Part shown: piece by piece, positions 24,883 through 36,852 of the stretch
How positions within the stretch are numbered: position 1 is the stretch's first letter
Layout of the letters: every line of letters starts with the position of its first letter
Assembly (NCBI GenBank): GCA_027625915.1
Contig: JANTQA010000057.1
Coordinates: 8,618,001 to 8,682,000 of the forward strand
From: Anaeramoeba flamelloides
Taxonomy: Eukaryota > Metamonada > Anaeramoebidae
Direction of reading: 5' to 3'
Length of the DNA: 64,000 nucleotides
Notes under the pieces: model-generated
Told to the model about the DNA's origin: nothing
Seen by the model: the letters and a program-made list of their open reading frames with translations, nothing else
Database searches by the model: none
Translations under genes and position numbers: made by a program

Positions 24883-25725
24883 ATGTTTCAAAAGATTTTC
24901 GTCCATGTGAGAAAAACAACCCTTGCACATATGTTTTGTCTCGGAAATAAAGGCCAACGATCAAATAAAAACAACAAAAACGGAAACAACCAAATAAAAA
25001 ACAAAAACAAAAACAAAATCAAAAAAAAAAAAAAAGTGGAAAAAATCAAAAAGATTACACTTAAAATCACTCCATATGATAAAAAGTTTGTGAACAGGAA
25101 CAGCAAAATCCTTGAAAATAGCCGTCAACTGGAAAAGCTGAAAAAATCCTTCTTTGTTTATTCTTCCAAAATGTATCATTGCAATCAATTGATCTCGAAA
25201 TGCTGTTTCAATAAGTACAAATTAACTAAGGGGGCACAAAAAATAAGAGACTCGGAAAATGCAGGAGGCACGTCTATAATTTCTGAAGCCATGTCCTTTC
25301 AAGTTCTCAAAAAAACGATCAATGCCAAGCTTCTTTCTACAGAAACTGAAATTGTTTATTGCCCCGAGGGTAAAATCACAGACTATGCGATCAAAGTCTC
25401 AAATTTTGAAAATACTGTTACACTCGGTGTCTCAGTTACACGTGCAATGAAATACAGGGGTATTTTTCAAAAAGAGGATGCCATACGCCTCTTAGAAAAA
25501 AAATTATTTGGTGTGATCTGCTCTTCAGAAAATTCCAGCTATCCAAAGTTTGCAAAACAAATTCTGCATATCTGGAGCACAGACCAAAGAACATCAAGAA
25601 TTTTGAACAATGTTTACCATAACTATATTTCAAATGAATACAAACACAACACAATAGTGATAGTATCAACAGCCATTAATTCTGATTGGATTTTCTGGGA
25701 AAAAATGGCTGGTAACGAACTTTAA
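24883..25725 (+). CDS. Conserved protein of unknown function, nuclease-like motifs
   Basis: 280 residues in one open frame. Residues about 25-55 are a Lys/Asn-rich low-complexity stretch. The folded part starts near residue 118 (ENAGGTSIISEAMSFQVL) and holds STETEIVY, ITDYAIKV, GVSVTRAMKY, AIRLLEKKLFGV, KQILHIW and NTIVIVSTAINSDWIF. An acidic residue, a later Asp and a charged or polar strand in this order are reminiscent of PD-(D/E)xK nucleases, and the set resembles an unnamed family I recall from fungi and protists. I cannot name the family and no activity should be assumed. The frame may not end at the stop at 25723: a GT at 25713 and an AG near 25757 would allow a short further exon ending with a basic tail, but this is uncertain. 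Confidence 0.65.
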   Translation: MFQKIFVHVRKTTLAHMFCLGNKGQRSNKNNKNGNNQIKNKNKNKIKKKKKVEKIKKITLKITPYDKKFVNRNSKILENSRQLEKLKKSFFVYSSKMYHCNQLISKCCFNKYKLTKGAQKIRDSENAGGTSIISEAMSFQVLKKTINAKLLSTETEIVYCPEGKITDYAIKVSNFENTVTLGVSVTRAMKYRGIFQKEDAIRLLEKKLFGVICSSENSSYPKFAKQILHIWSTDQRTSRILNNVYHNYISNEYKHNTIVIVSTAINSDWIFWEKMAGNEL

Positions 25726-26307
25726 ATCTGAAATGCGTGTTTGTTTATGTTATAGTTTAGAAACGAGAACACAATTTTTCAGGCCAACGATAAAAAAAAC
25801 AGGAAAACAGCGAGGTGAGTTTATGGGATATAATTTAAGATCATGAAATTGCTTCTGTTCCTTTTTTTTTCAAGTTTAATCATAATATTTGTATTATTGT
25901 TTTTAGTAACCATTTTTAACTTTATTTTTTGTAATATTTTGAAAAATGTAAAAGTTAATAATAAAAATATGTAAAAAAAAAAAAAAAATCAAAGTTTTTT
26001 TCAAGGTATTATTTTGTTATTATTTCTTGGCGCATTTTAGATTTTGTTTTTTGAATTCTAAAAAAAAAACAATATTGATAAATTGCAATAAATGTTTGGA
26101 AAATTTTTACTTGATATTCCTTTTTGAAATTTTATGCTCAAGCTTAGAATAAAGCATTTTATGAAGTCAAGTGTTAAGAAACTCTGTACAATTAGCTTGT
26201 TCTTCAAAATATTCTTTGTTGTGGGATGTTTGATAAGAAACAGTTCTAAGATTTATAAAAATGAAAACTGAACTAAAAATTTTTTGAAATTTATTAACAT
26301 TTATCAG

Positions 26308-26566
26308 TACTGTTATTTTCCAATTAATAAATGAAAATATTTATTTCCATTTCCAAAATGTATATTAAATATTACTGTTACAATCAAATTAAAAGAGGAA
26401 AAATTTTATCTTCGGGTACACTAAGGAAGCTTAATTAAATGTCTAAAAAAATCATTTCTAAACGATTTTATAAAGATCTTTGGATTTTTCAACTAATTAT
26501 TCTATATAAAAATATTTTGGGAATGTGAACTGAAAATTTTCATTTATTAATTGAAAAATAATAGTA
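26308..26566. mobile_element. Family I, short TIR element, copy 1
   Basis: About 259 bp. The left arm (GTTATTTTCCAATTAATAAA) and right arm (TTTATTAATTGAAAAATAAT) are inverse copies. The interior shares CATTTCTAAACGATT-like and TTTTCAACTAATTATTC sequence with 41750-41985, which identifies a second copy. Confidence 0.65.
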
Positions 26567-26889
26567 ATCATTATCTTTTATTCTTGTATAAAATCTAGAA
26601 ATACAAGAATCAAACAAAAGTAAGTAATATCCATAGCATTGTGCTTGGGAATAATTAATTTTTTTAAAAACTGCTTTTGGTCTCCTGAAAAAAAAATTAA
26701 ACTGGGGAAATATTTCTCTATTAATTACTTTCTGGGAATAGTGTGTTTGAAATATTTAGGATTCATTTAATAAAATTGTGACAAAAAAGTTTTTAAAAAT
26801 ATATCTTTAAAATAATTAATAAACTTTTTTATACACTTTTTAATAACTTTTTGAGAAATTTTTTTGAACATCCATATGTTTAAATTACT

Positions 26890-27140
26890 ATAAAGGGCTA
26901 GTAAACCGAAAAAACATTTCCAGTAAATTCCAATGCAAATTCATAAATCATTTTATACCACATCTTGAAATTCTATAAATAAAATGAATAGGCTGGTTAC
27001 TAGCAAATGGTGCTGACTTTACAAGCTATTTTCCAAAATGAAATATTGTTTATAAAAGTTTGATATATTTTCTCATTTCCTAAAAAGTTCAAAATTCAAG
27101 ATATAATATGAATTATTTCTCAAGAAAAGAAAATATTATG
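26890..27140. mobile_element. Family J left-end fragment
   Basis: Begins AAAGGGCTAGTAAAC and follows the left part of the J copies through TTTTCCAAAATGAAATATTG and AAAAGTTCAAAATTCAAGAT-like sequence. The similarity then stops, so it is a truncated or worn copy. Confidence 0.5.
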
Positions 27141-28644
27141 TTTATAGACGAAAATAATCTTATTATTTGGGAAGAGAAGGAACAAAAATATCTCTTCAAT
27201 ATCGCTTGCCTTTTAAAAATTTTGAACAAATTATATGACACGGTAAATATTTCAAATTAAAGTATTAAAATTTGTATTTGTAGTAAATATTCGTTTTTAA
27301 AAAATTAATTTATAAAAAATATACTTTAATTAAGGTTTTTTTTTATACCTTAAATTTTCTTGAGCTTTTGTATCCTAAAATTCGAACTGACTATATAGCA
27401 ACTTTCAGTTCCAATAATAAATTCAGTAAAACACTTTCTTCCAAACTAATGAAACTAAAATTGACAGGAAGGTTAACTTAGAAGTCAAATGTTAATAATT
27501 GGAGAAGAGAAAAGATTCTTGGAAGAAAAAATGAAACTTTCATGGGTTAAAAAACAAATTGTGGGAGATATTTATGGATTGTGAAAATTCACTGGCATGA
27601 GAGGGGGTCGAATTTTCTAGTTAAGATTCAAACAAATTTATTATGAGGGACAGCTTGAAGAAAAGTAAATATATACTTCCAAACAATAATTAAAATGGGC
27701 CAATCTGTTGTATACTCTCCAAAAAGTAGCAAACAATATCAAAAGGTCTTGTATTTCGAAGATATTTATTTAATCCCTTTGGCTTTATTTGACAATAGTT
27801 GAATCAGGTTCCAAATAGGAAGACTATTGATAGAATATGATGTATATAAATAATAATATATTTGAAAAATATTTTAATAAAATAAAAAGATTGGATCTAG
27901 AAAATTATCTAATCTCTCAAAAGTAATAAATAAATGAGCAAATTTGAAGAAAATAATTATCTTTCATTCTTTCAAATTTTGGAAATTTTAGACTGGAATT
28001 TATATTATTTTCCAATGTTTTAAAGTCTTGGACTATCGATAATTATGCAATAAATTTATGATATTTTATAAAATAACGATGAATCCAACGATATCACAAA
28101 AAATCTTATAATCCCAATAATGAAGAAAATCAATAGAATTAACATAAAAATCACCCAAAGAAAAATATTTTTTTGAAAATACTCTTTTTAATTAGTGATA
28201 AATACCTGAAGAAGATTGTCTAAAAAAATAATAATAATAATTTTTTTTTTTTTTTTGTTTTTTTATAATTTATCAACTAGATGAAATTTTTCCGAAACAA
28301 AACTACTTGTACCACAAAAGGTGTTTGGTGCAACCCATAAAATTACTTTCTTCTTTAAAAATTCCATTTTTAATACATCAAGTTTTTCTATAATAATTAT
28401 TTGACTGGTTAATTGCAATTAAACTTTTTACAAATATATTCAATAATATTCCATGGTTGGTAGATTGTTTCCAATTTACTCAAAGAACAATGAAGAGAAA
28501 TAGGAAAGAATAATTAGCTTTGTTACTTGTTATTGGTAACTTTTCGTAAAAATTAACAAAAAAAAAAAAAAGAATAAAAATAAAATTGATTGTCTCAATC
28601 CAAGAAAATTTAAGATTATATAAACAACCTTACAACAATTGTAA

Positions 28645-29245
28645 CTCTTCTGAAATAATAAATTGAAAAAAAAAAAAAAAAATTATTCTTTAGTATTCAA
28701 TAACAATTAATTATTAAATCTAATTTGTAATTCACTTTTAAACCATTCTAAATATATAGAAACCTGAAATTATAAAAATTATTAAAAAACGCAAAATCAA
28801 AAACGAAAAAAAAGCGAGTCACAATTTTTGAAATGAGCATGACCGATCTTTTATTACCGAACTTTCATTGGAAAAGGTTTGAACAAGAAGATTTTTTATG
28901 AATAATTAAATTCATTTTAAAAGACATTACATGGTCGAATTTTCAAGGTAATTATTTGTCTTTTGGAAGATCTTTTTTTTTTTCCTAATAGTGATCGTTT
29001 GCAAAAAAAAAGAAAAAGAAAAATATCAAAAAGAAAAAAAATTTGAAAGGATCAAAAAAAAAAAAAAAAAAAATTTGAAAACGAAAAACAAAAAAAAAGA
29101 ATAACTAAAATTTGAAAAATTAGAAAAAATGATTTTGTTTAAAAATTTGAAAATATTTTTTAGGTAAGAATACTGGAATAAATCCTCAAAACAACTTCCA
29201 TTAACATGATAAAGTGAGTCTAAAATTTTGAAATCTACTTTATTA
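28645..29245. repeat. Dispersed repeat family K, copy 2
   Basis: Same orientation as the copy at 19765-20320. Both share the long A run, AAATTTAATTATT-type sequence, the AAAAGACATTACAT block and the CTTCCATTAACAT block near the right end. Divergence is moderate, with several small indels. Confidence 0.7.
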
Positions 29246-31309
29246 TGTTTTGATTTGTCTAAAATCATTGTAAATTTAAACAAAATAATTATTAATGTAT
29301 TCTGATACTTTTTTTGTTATCATTTTTCTTGATTTTAAGAGATAAAGGGTTAACCCAATATTATTTTGACCCATATATCTATCTTATTGACTTTATTTTA
29401 GAGAAACCTTAAATTACTTTTTGCTACACTTTTTTTTTCAAAACCACGCGTATTTACTTATGTTTGAATTATAAAAATAAAAAAATATACACTTACTTTA
29501 CCAGATTTATCTTGTGTAAATAGATTTTTCTATGAAGTCAGTTAAAATTTGTAGTTTCAATCTCTATCTGGAAAACGAAATTGAAAAAGAAGTGAATATT
29601 ATTTCCATTTATGATTTGTTAAATAGCCAGTGTTAACTTGATTTTTGTGTTTTTGAAAATTATTGTATTTTTTTTATAAATAACTGTAGGGTTTTTTTTC
29701 TTTCAATTACTGTGATTTTTGGTTTTCATGTGTTTAATGAACAATAAGGTTCTGTATATCTATACTTTTAAATCAAACTTATTTATCATAGATCATATTA
29801 TCAAAGTGTTTTTCGACAATCTTTAATCTTCAGTCACCCTATTTAAGAACTAACCGAATCAAATTTAAACAAACTTGTGACAAAAATCAAAATCCACTAA
29901 ATCTTTCAGTTTGATAAAAAAAAACAAACAAAAAAAGGATGAAGATTTCGGAAAAAATATTTTGTAGCTATTAAAATGTTCAAAAAGGATTTAAAAACAT
30001 TGCAAGTATTTTTTGAAATTGAAATTAGAACAATATATCACTTCATTTTTTTTTTTTTAACTTTAGCCAATAACCTTAAAAACATCCTTAAATAGGTTGA
30101 CTTTTATTTATTTATTGGGTTCTTTGTTGTGATATATATATATATATATATTCGATGAGATAAGCGTCCTATATGAAACCATATACTAGAATTGAAACAA
30201 AAGTTAATAAGAGGAAATTTTATCCCTATTTTAAAAAACTTAAATAGAGGATCAGTCAAATCATTAAAAAAGAAAATATATATTCGAACAATTTTCATAA
30301 TGAGGGTAAGATTAGATCTCTAAAAATATCAATTTTCATTAACTATAAGAAGATCTTTATAATTTACTTTCATTTTGAAGAAATATTATTTCACTATCAA
30401 CAAGAGTAAATAAGGAATGTTGTCAAAAATAGAGTTAACACAATTTTAGAGATATATAAAGAGTTCCATGCAATTATCAACAATTTAGTTATAGTAAATA
30501 GAATATCCAATTTTATTAATAGACTAATAATAATTTTAGTCAAAAAATAGTTTCGTAATAGTAATCTTTCAAATCTAAAAAAAAATCATTTTTCAAACAA
30601 AATATTGCTGTTTACAAACGATTTTTATTCAGAAAATTCTTTGAGCTCAAAAATGAAAACAGGGGTTACGTTTACTTTGACAAATTGTGAGTAATTGTAT
30701 AAAACTCTTTATTTATCTGAAAAAGTGCAAAAACTCTATTTTTTACCACATTTCATATTTGCACTTGTGTTTTTGAAAAAATAATTTGTATATGACTTGG
30801 AGAATCACAGTATTGTTGCCAAAGCAGACTTCCTTTTTAAAAATAAACTCACAGAGAAAACTTTTCATTTCAACAACCGATAAAATAACAATTCAATATC
30901 AAAAAAGTCTGAAAACAATACTTTTTTGAAAAAACATTGGTAAAAGAATGAAAAAAGAAAAAGTCAATAAGGGTTATATTTATCAAACAGTGTAATATTA
31001 TATATCATATGAAATTGTAGATTTTGTGTTTTTAGTTTGATTTTTTTAAACCAGTTTTTGGTACATTCCAACAACAACGAAATTAATTCTGAGCTTGTAC
31101 TTGATTTTTTCCAAAACCCTATTGTTCAAATTTATTGTAAATTTCATGTGATAAAAAAATGAACTAATTGAGAGAGAATTTTGCCCTTATGAAGGAGAGA
31201 GTTATTATATAGTAGGGTTTATTATTTATTTCCATTTATATGATCAGATATGAGAGATTTTCAATTTGTCATCTTCTTGTAAAAAATAGTCCGACATAAA
31301 ACAAATTAT

Positions 31310-31790
31310 AAAATGTTTTCAAGTCCAAGGGATTAGCGTCTACCAAGGAGAAGCCTAGGAACAAAGTATGTTTTTTTTTGTACCCAACCAAATTAGTGCT
31401 ACATGGTTCAAATGTCTCAAAAAAATCGATTAGTAAAGTAGTAATATTTGTTGATCTTATCAATGAAAAATGATCCTTATATTTGAAAAAAAACTCAATA
31501 ATTTCAGAATAAAATCTGCATTTTGCTATAAATTTAAAGGTTGAATTATCAATATTCTGACTCCAAAGTTGTAAACTATCTTTCTTAAATTTGTGGCGAA
31601 ATGTGGATTAGTTACAAAAAAATTGAATTTTGTTAAAAAATACAATAATTAACCAATAGGTTGTTTTAACTGATTATTTCTCAAATCATGGAAATATATT
31701 GATGATATAAGTATCTTTATCAAAAGGAAACAAAAATAATCAGTCTATTGGTTTTTATGTTGATGATTATTGATTTAGTCTTTGAAAATA
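31310..31790 (+). mobile_element. Worn Ty1/copia-like remnant
   Basis: Short peptides on the plus strand resemble the end of a copia integrase (a KPR segment, then the family's usual TKLVLHG-like and VIFVD-like segments) and, further on, a reverse-transcriptase YVDD block. No LTRs are visible. It is clearly broken many times and looks old. The assignment rests on short matches. Confidence 0.35.
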
Positions 31791-32453
31791 AAAAAATATA
31801 AAAATAATTACTTTTGGAAGTTCTAAATCTAAATTATTCAATACCAGAATACTATATTTTGGGTTTCTATTTTTAGATTGGAGAAAAGGAATTAAAAAAA
31901 AAAAATTCAAAATGAAATTTTTTAATTATGATCCTTAGTAAAAAATATAATAATTTATTGAGCAATAAGATTTATAATAGATTTTTTAGAGTTATTTGAG
32001 ACATGATACATTAATATCATTTGCACCCAATTACAACATACTTGGATTATAGAGAATTCTATTATGAGGCTAATCCCTTAAAGAGTGTTTATCTTTAATT
32101 TGGTCAATTTCAAAATAAAAAGAACCAAATTTTCAATCAACTTTCCAATGATATCACAGATCAAAGAATTCAAATAAAGCATTAAACCTACAATTTTAAA
32201 AAGGGAAATAATACTCTATACTTTTTATTCGAATTTAATAATAGTTAATTTTACTTCAAACCTTTAAAGTCTTTTTTTGAAAGACAAAAGAAAATTTTCT
32301 TCGATAGATTTTAAAACATACAGTAAGGCACAATAACGCTTCTTAAAAGATTTTCTCAATCTAAAAATAAAAATTGTCTTTAAACAAATAGTCAAATACA
32401 TTCATCTGAAAAAGATCCATTTTTTCTTTTTTTTTTCAAGTGTATTTTTTAAT

Positions 32454-33654
32454 ATGACAGACAATCAAAAGATACTTCAAAAAAGAGAAGAAGAACTTGA
32501 TAGCGATGAAGATCAAAACTTACTCCAGAAACCTAAATGGGTACCCATTTCAAAAAGAAAAGAATGGGAAGATGTTGTGCCAATTACCCAAAAAGATGGA
32601 CCAAAGCCGCCATGTGTAGTCAACTATTCTGATCAATGTAGTGTCTAGTTTACTCAAAAAATAAAAATAAAAAAGAAACAGAACAAATTGTTCATTTCTC
32701 TATTTTTTTTCTTCTTTTTTTCTTTATCTATTTTTTCTTCATTTTTCAAAAAACAAAAAACAAAAAACAAAAAACAAAAAAAAACCAAACAAAAAACAAA
32801 CCAAAAAAAAAAAATGTTCTTAAAAACCAAACCAAAAAGACAAAGAAACGATGAACTATTTTAGAGCGGTTCTGAGAAGTGAAGAAATTTCAGAACGAGC
32901 ATTAAAATTGTCAAAAGAGTTATTAATGATCTCGCCATCTTATACTGTTGCTTATGAGTTCCGAAGGAACTGTTTATTCGCCTTGAATGGAAACTTAAAA
33001 AACGAATTATTTTTGATCGAAAAATTGTTAGACCGCTTGCCAAAGAATTACCAACTGTGGCACCACCGAATGAAATGTGTTGAGAAATTAAATGACTATT
33101 CGAACGAAATGGATTTCTTAGCAAGGATGATGCTTGGTGATGCGAAGAACTATCATGTTTGGGTTTACCGAATCTGGCTAGTGAAGCATTTCCAGTTGTG
33201 GGACAATGAATTAGAATTTATCGAGGGGGAATTAGAGAAGGATCACCTGAATAATTCCTTTTGGAATTATCGTTATTATGTAGTTACAAAGTCAAAAACA
33301 ATCCCCTTGGAAACCATTTATGAACAAGAATTTGAATTTGTATTCGGCCATATCACAAAATCTGTTAACAATGAAAGCCCTTGGGTCTATATAATGAATT
33401 TTATTAAAATTTTAAATAAAGAGCAATTAAAAGTGCTCCACGACAAAGTTGACGAATTAAGAAAAAGGCATAGGTATAGCATGTGGCCATTGTTTTGTTT
33501 GTTTACTTTATATACAAAATATTTGATCACTGAAGAAAATTTAGACAATGCTTTAACATATGCAAAGTATTTAGCCGAAAGATATGATCAAACACGGAAA
33601 AAATATTGGGGAAAACAAATCAAAATTGTTGAAAATCAAAAACAAAAACTTTAA
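32454..33654 (+). CDS. Protein farnesyl/geranylgeranyltransferase type-1 alpha subunit
   Basis: Two exons, 32454-32637 and 32840-33654, joined by a 202-bp GT-AG intron, giving 332 residues. The join restores YSDQYKETMNYFRAVL, which aligns without gaps to human FNTA (YSDKFRDVYDYFRAVL). Five PPTA repeats follow: YTVAYEFRRN, NYQLWHHRMK, NYHVWVYRIW, NNSFWNYRYY and NESPWVYIMN. The Lys in PKNYQLWHHR corresponds to the family's catalytically important alpha-subunit Lys. The protein pairs with a beta subunit and attaches farnesyl or geranylgeranyl groups to CaaX proteins such as Ras and Rho in the cytosol. It lacks the Pro-rich extension of animal proteins, so it is shorter. The intron is T-rich early and ends in AAAAAC repeats. 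GC is higher than in the flanks. Confidence 0.95.
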
Positions 33655-34897
33655 AAGATCTCAACCTTTCTATTTTTATTTTTCTCCTATCAAAATATAA
33701 TACATTTGAAATTATTTTGTTTTCAAATAGAGAAAAGGCTTGATCAAGAAATTAAAATCTCTAATTATAAAAATAAAAATGTATTACAAGAATTAAACGG
33801 GGTTTTAAACTTTTACAATGATTACTTGTTAGAATATAAATACATTGCAATCTGATTATATATATATATTAGCATTTGAAGATGCAGTATTTGGTGAGAA
33901 TAAAAGTTTTGGAATTTAGGTTTTTTTCAAGCCTTAATTAATTACTAGAGATCTTTATTTAGAATGAAACAACAACCGGTGCAAACTTTACACTATTTTT
34001 TAAACTTTATATAGTTCTAATGCGAAATCAGAGTATGAGTTCAATGGAAATATAACACATTTTAATGTTACAATAAGCCAAGAATATTTTTTATAATTTT
34101 ATTATTTTAATGTTGGAAATAATTTTTTATAATTTGATTTCAAAACAAGAGAACAAATAAAAAAAAAAAAAAAATGAATACAATATTCAATTTCACTATT
34201 TAAGTTGAATGAATTTTTCTTATAAAGTATCTATTGGTTATATTAAATAAAAATATTAGATTTTTTCATATAAATTTAAGATATTTGTGGATATTATTAC
34301 TTTTCAACAAAATATTCATTTTCTTGCCCAATAAATACTTTATTTCAAAAAAATGTAATTTATTCTTATGTTATGAATAAAAAAAATACAAATATTGTGT
34401 ATTATGTAAAAAAATGAACAATTTAGATATCATTGAAGATTTAAACCATTCTCTGGAATTTTACCACCTTTGAAAATAATCGCAAAATCGGGATATCAGA
34501 ACTATTTCCAAACAATTCAAGAAGACAAGAAGTTCAACCTGGATAAAATATCAATCTATTCGAAATGGGTGATATCATATTATCTTATTGAAATTCAGGG
34601 CATTTGGTAAAGTTATATTAGACAAACTTGGAATTTTTAACGAATTGAGAAAATATTATAGTATATTAGATAATCTATCAATCAAATATAGAATACCTAC
34701 GTTATATGAATGACACTCTATAACAAAGCGGGGAAAAAAATTTAACTGCTTAGTTAAATATGACTATATAAATCTTACAAAAACTTATAAAAAAAAATAA
34801 AAAACCAAGAAAAAAATAAACTAATTTAAAAAGAAGATTATTGAAAAATATAAATAAAATAATAATAATAAAAATACTTTAATTCTACTTGTTAATA

Positions 34898-35092
34898 CAG
34901 TCAGTTCCGCTTTTAAGGCACAAACTTTAAAGGAAATTTAAGGCACAATAAAAATCTCAAATTAAGACACAAAAGTTGTAATATTTTTTTTACAATTTAT
35001 TTTACTAGAATCTGAATATTGTGCCTTAATTTGAGATTTTGTTGTGCCTTAAATTTCGTTGAAAGTTTGTGGCTGAAAAGTGGAACTGGCTG
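34898..35092. mobile_element. Hairpin MITE family A, copy 2
   Basis: 195 bp, TA on both sides, arms starting CAGTCAGTTCCGCTTTTAAG. Slightly more worn than the other copies: the last motif before the right end reads GTGGCTGAAAAGTGGAAC. Confidence 0.9.
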
Positions 35093-35289
35093 TATTTTTT
35101 TGATTAGAATCTCAATCAAATTTCCAAACAAAAATAAGAATTGAAAAAAATTATTATTACTTTTTCCATAATTTAAAAAGATTTGAGAAAAATCTTTTAG
35201 TTTTTCTCCATTCTTATGAATTCTGGAAAATTATTGTTAAGTTGTTTTTTTTTTTGAAATAAATAAAAAAATTATTTAAAATTCAATCA

Positions 35290-35294
<5 letters not shown>

Positions 35295-35333
<39 letters not shown>
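35295..35333. repeat. TA microsatellite, about 19 units
   Basis: Uninterrupted AT alternation, the longest in the window. A shorter one (35740-35752) precedes the G-rich tract. Confidence 0.95.
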
Positions 35334-35336
<3 letters not shown>

Positions 35337-35759
35337 AAACCTAGGTGCTGAACGACACTCTGCAGTACTTGACAACAATTGTCAACACATACCAAATTAC
35401 CAAAATTTAATTTAGAAATTTTATTAAAGACTCGAAAATAAACATATTAATCATGAAGGCTAATAAACATGATGAATCTTTTTTTTAATAATTTTAAAAA
35501 TACTGTTATTTTTCACTATATTGGATTTATTAATTGTTTAAAATTCTGATATTTTCAACTTTTTTATATTTTTTAGTTCTATTTCATGGTGTTAATAGCA
35601 ACTATTTTTTTTTGTGGTTATGTCTTGATTATACTTTTTGAATGATTGTAATTTTTTTTCTTTTAACATTTGATTTGTCAAGGTCTACTAAATTTTTTAA
35701 AGAATAACAAAATAAAAATAGTTGATAAAAAGTTTTCTTATATATATATATATTGTTTA

Positions 35760-35781
35760 GGGGGGGGGGGGTGGGGGGGGG
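35760..35781 (+). repeat. Poly-G tract
   Basis: Twelve G, one T, then nine G, in a region where G is rare. It could fold as a G-quadruplex or be an assembly artefact of a homopolymer. Confidence 0.9.
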
Positions 35782-36852
35782 ATTTTTTAGTTCCTCTTGT
35801 TTGCCCGAATTCCTAAATTGTGATTTAGAAATTTAAAAATTGTTTTTTTTTTTTTTTTAGACTGCTTCTGAAATCTTTTTTAAAGATTCTAAACGTTAAA
35901 GGTCTTATTTTTTTTTTAAATTTCATGTTTTAGGTTCCGGTTAATTTATATTTAATTGCTTTTTTGTTTTGTTTTTTTTTTGAAAAGTAACCCAAAATTT
36001 GTTACACTTTCCCTTAATTTTGAACACATAACATGGTAAAATTTTGAGAAGAGACAAAAATAAGGATTCTAAACCTTTTACATATATTGGCTTTTTTCTA
36101 ATTAAAGCCTGAAATTTTGAGTTTACCCAAAGATAGAATATATCGAAGGGATTTGTGATTGAGATTTATTATCTTTAGTTTTATATAGTAACCCCAACTA
36201 GAAAGTGCCTTTTAAAAAAATTGTAAATAAGAATCAATTTAAACTTTGCTTATGTTATTTTCGAACAGATAAAAAAACATTATTTCAAGTTCTGAAATAT
36301 TTTATTAATAATTTGTTAAAAAAAAAAACCAAAGATTTTAATAAAATCAATTAGAAATAAAGTTTTTGGGGATTTAATCAAGCATCCTTATTATACTTTA
36401 GGATAAATATTTAAATTGGGGCAATTTGATTGTAACAGTATTGAAAAAACATTTTCTAAAATGAAAAGATGCCATCTTTTTAATTTATTCTTCGTAAAAA
36501 TTAACAGAAAGATAGCTTAATTCCATTTACCTGAAAACCGTTTTCAGGATTCTTTTTCACTGTATTATGACTTTTCTTTGAAAATAAATCCCTAAACAGG
36601 ACAAAATAAATTAATTTTCAAAATTTGTACCAAAAAAATTGTTGAATAAAAAATGGTTTTTATTTTTTATCTTTTTTTTTTCAAGAGTTTATTTCTGGAA
36701 TTAAACAAAAAATTGGAATTAAAAGCAAAAAAAATTAAAAAACAAATAAAAATGATTTTCAAAATTCTAAAAAAGTTTTTAATATTAATTTTTAAAAAAA
36801 AAATCAATAAATAATTTAAATATTAATCATTTTAAAACTTCAAAATAAACAG

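Larger units (their letters stand above)
25726..32453. other. 6.7-kb spacer
   Basis: No gene is supported. It holds I1, a J-end fragment, K2, a short TA run at 30131-30152 and a worn Ty1/copia-like remnant. In 27141-28644, 29246-31259 and 31800-32453 I see only AT-rich sequence with homopolymers. Confidence 0.55.
33655..36852. other. 3.2-kb spacer between FNTA and the SP-RING gene
   Basis: Holds A2 (34898-35092), a long TA run (35295-35333) and a G-rich tract (35760-35781). Around 34430-34790 composition is slightly less AT-biased and shows short protein-like frames broken by stops, possibly an old pseudogene of unknown origin. The rest shows nothing. Confidence 0.5.

Noticed and set aside
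34430-34790. Possible pseudogene with short protein-like frames
   Set aside because: Stops break every frame and no family could be recognised; kept only as a remark on the spacer.
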